Below, in pieces: positions 62,490 through 64,000 of a stretch of 64,000 nt of DNA. The stretch spans positions 53,497,862 through 53,561,861 of the forward strand of contig OY365806.1 in assembly GCA_959347315.1 (NCBI GenBank). Direction: 5' to 3'. The notes below the pieces were generated by a model, which did no database searches, was not told the DNA's origin, and saw only the letters and a list, made by a program, of their open reading frames with translations. This DNA is from Bimastos eiseni. Its lineage: Eukaryota; Annelida; Clitellata; Crassiclitellata; Lumbricidae. The position numbers and the translations under genes are program-made. How positions within the stretch are numbered: position 1 is the stretch's first letter; the number at the start of each line of letters is the position of its first letter.

Positions 62490-63236
62490 CAGGGCTGTTA
62501 ATATCGCGATAAAGTATCGCGATACTTTGGTATCGCGATACTTTTGTCAGTATCNNNNNNNNNNNNNNNNNNNNNNNNNNNNNNNNNNNNNNNNNNNNNN
62601 NNNNNNNNNNNNNNNNNNNNNNNNNNNNNNNNNNNNNNNNNNNNNNNNNNNNNNNNNNNNNNNNNNNNNNNNNNNNNNNNNNNNNNNNNNNNNNNNNNNN
62701 NNNNNNNNNNNNNNNNNNNNNNNNNNNNNNNNNNNNNNNNNNNNNNNNNNNNNNAGATGGAATATTTTATAGACCTAAAAAAGGAAATGACTGTAGTAGG
62801 CCTATGTCCTTTTAGGTTCATTGGTAGAAGTGGCTTGCCTAATTAACTTTAGAGTGCTTGCGAAGTGAGTTGATCTTGAAATGGATAGGACTGAAGAAAC
62901 CAAGATTGCCAGTGCGATATCAGAGCATTGTGTTTGAGCTGCGTGCCTGAAGGCTAGTTCAAAAACATTGTGATATCTAGATTCCTTGTGATTGGATGAA
63001 GCGATTTCTTGAGTTATTTTCAATAATTATCTATTTATTATTATTATTCAACAGTTTAACGACATCTTATAGCCTAGCAACACAGGCTGTTGACGTCTTC
63101 AGAATTTGAATTATATCGGTGCGTGAATTATAATTTAATATGCTATGATCGAATTCGGTAAGGATGTTGAAAAGTATTGGTATTGGTATCGCGATACTTT
63201 TAATTAGGAAGTATTCAAGTATTGTTAGCAGCCCTG
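62490..63236. mobile_element. hAT-type MITE, second copy, with assembly gap
   Basis: Ends CAGGGCTGTTAATATCGCG and, inward from the right, CAGGGCTGCTAACAATACTT. Flanks TCTGAACA (62482-62489) and TCTGAACT (63237-63244) differ at one base. The centre shares GGTAGAAGTGGCTTGCC with the copy at 37185. The AAAGTATCGCGATACTTT palindromes sit at both sides of the gap, which probably caused the assembly break. Confidence 0.85.
62555..62754. other. Assembly gap, 200 N
   Basis: An unresolved run of exactly 200 N inside the MITE. The round size suggests a placeholder length. Confidence 0.98.
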
Positions 63237-63272
63237 TCTGAACTACAGATTTGTGACTTTTCTTGCAAATAG

Positions 63273-63383
63273 GTGTTGATTAAACAGAATTTGCTTGTAA
63301 TTGTTGCGAGAGCATTTCTACTCATACTTGTTTTTATAATGGTTGTCATTTTGTGGAACATAGTTTACAGCATTTTTATTCCA
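63273..63383 (+). CDS. Candidate hydrophobic exon (low confidence)
   Basis: After the acceptor TTTTCTTGCAAATAG the frame reads VLIKQNLLVIVARAFLLILV, F-I-M-V-V-I-L-W, one clear TM segment, and reaches a possible donor (CCA|GTAACT) at 63384. There is no ATG at the start. It could be an alternative anchor exon of the next gene, or chance. Confidence 0.2.
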
Positions 63384-63467
63384 GTAACTCTACATGCAAA
63401 TGTCACATTAGAAATGTGGTACTGTATTCTGTACTTAGCATTATTAAATTTGCCTGTGACTAACTAG

Positions 63468-63773
63468 GCAGTCCTATCATTTTGAATACTAGGGGGCTGC
63501 CAGGTGAGCTTACAATACTGAACACTAATGAGCTGCCAAGCACACTTTCAAATCGGAATACTTGGACCAAATCATTGGCCACACCAACAACCCATAACGT
63601 CTTAACCTTTCCTGCCGAAGAACCCAAATTGAGATTAGTTGCCTTCTTGTTACTTATACTTTTGTGTCCATATGTGCATGTCATGGACTTGCCTCCCTGT
63701 TTTAATTATCAAGGAATTATCAAGGCCTTTCCCGACGATTCACTTCAAACCGGTGTTGAAGAAAACTTTAATA
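63468..63773 (+). CDS. Candidate first coding exon of a type II membrane protein
   Basis: Open from 63464 to the donor AATA|GTAAGT at 63774, ending in phase 1. The product has a polar N-part (NTWTKSLATPTTHNVLTFPA), a TM helix (LRLVAFLLLILLCPYVHVM) and a short luminal part (DLPPCFNYQGIIKAFPDD). Phase 1 is what a CHST15-like stem exon such as 4992-5158 needs from its predecessor. A tandem paralogue starting here is therefore possible, but no ATG lies upstream of the TM in this frame. Confidence 0.35.
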
Positions 63774-63852
63774 GTAAGTTAAAATCATATACGCACAACT
63801 GAAACATCTTTGATTAAAGGCGCTGACAGATTTGTCAACCTTCTATCCATCA

Positions 63853-64000
63853 TCACCCCCGAGACAAGAAATCGGCAACAACATTCTTACTTTCGGGTCG
63901 ATACTTGAACTCGAGATTAAACTCCTGGAGAGCCAATGCCCAGTGCGCTAACTTAGAGCTCTTAGGCGTGGAATCCGTCAAAAAGGTTAAGGGACTATGC
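63853..64000 (-). pseudogene. Ty3/Gypsy RNase H end, 5' part beyond window
   Basis: The complement from 63999 reads HSPLTFLTDSTPKSSKLAHW, then A-L-A-L-Q-E-F, F-K-Y-R-P-E-S-K-N-V-V-A-D-F-L-S-R and G, with TGA at 63853-63855. K-L-x-x-W-x-L-x-L-Q-E-F and Y-R-P-x-x-x-N-V-V-A-D-x-L-S-R are the closing RNase H motifs of Ty3/Gypsy pol. The sequence differs from the Gypsy copies at 28-32 kb (L-Q-W-L, R-L-A-E-Y-E-F), so it is another family. The stop may be a lesion before integrase. More of the element should lie to the right. Confidence 0.85.

Overview
The window is intron-rich, AT-rich, repeat-laden metazoan DNA. One host gene with many small exons runs along the + strand, and almost everything else is transposable-element debris: at least seven kinds of non-LTR retrotransposon, Ty3/Gypsy, Polinton, mariner, hAT and MULE. 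Several elements have terminal inverted repeats built from short tandem units, like the foldback-like TU elements described from sea urchins. With a CHST15-like gene, this suggests a marine invertebrate, plausibly an echinoderm or another deuterostome. That placement is inference only.

Host gene. Eight phase-compatible + strand exons (4992-5158, 12281-12490, 14707-15025, 19832-19954, 20310-20466, 34722-34875, 39575-39722, 56233-56450) encode about 498 codons. The product resembles carbohydrate sulfotransferase 15 (N-acetylgalactosamine 4-sulfate 6-O-sulfotransferase) from the mid-luminal region to the C-terminus. The N-terminal membrane-anchor exon is not securely found. The reading frame is intact across more than 51 kb. 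Both PAPS-binding loops, however, lack the residues that normally hold the cofactor: the 5' loop has no P-K-x-G-T-T, and the 3' loop has Gln in place of Ser. The product may be a non-catalytic or redirected relative of the enzyme. The last core exon ends at a consensus-perfect GC-type donor (56451). In the same phase this could join a 948-base exon (61340-62287) made of pentapeptide repeats [E/D]-Q-Q-A-[R/K]. Reading through instead adds three residues and a stop. A TM-encoding open segment at 63468-63773 could be the start of a neighbouring paralogue.

Layout. 1-4.9 kb: minisatellite, Polinton integrase relic, mariner relic, two LINE relics. 5-12 kb: reversed LINE, inverted-repeat elements, TATG/CATA microsatellites, small hAT-type elements. 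12-21 kb: five exons separated by small elements. 20.5-34 kb: a large intron holding LINE copies and a ~192-bp satellite array interrupted by two head-to-head Gypsy fragments. 35.9-38.9 kb: a broken hAT transposase gene, itself split by a hAT-type MITE with a perfect 8-bp duplication. 42.4-51.1 kb: a three-level nest. A hAT-like element flanked by perfect GAAGTTAC duplications holds a nearly complete LINE, whose 3' UTR holds a MULE with FLYWCH and DDE domains. 51.7-55.7 kb: hAT-type element and another LINE. 56.5-61 kb: two more tandem-motif inverted-repeat elements and LINE relics. 62.5-64 kb: a second MITE copy holding a 200-base assembly gap, the candidate TM exons, and a Gypsy RNase H end.

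Most transposon ORFs carry frameshifts or stops. The host exons carry none.
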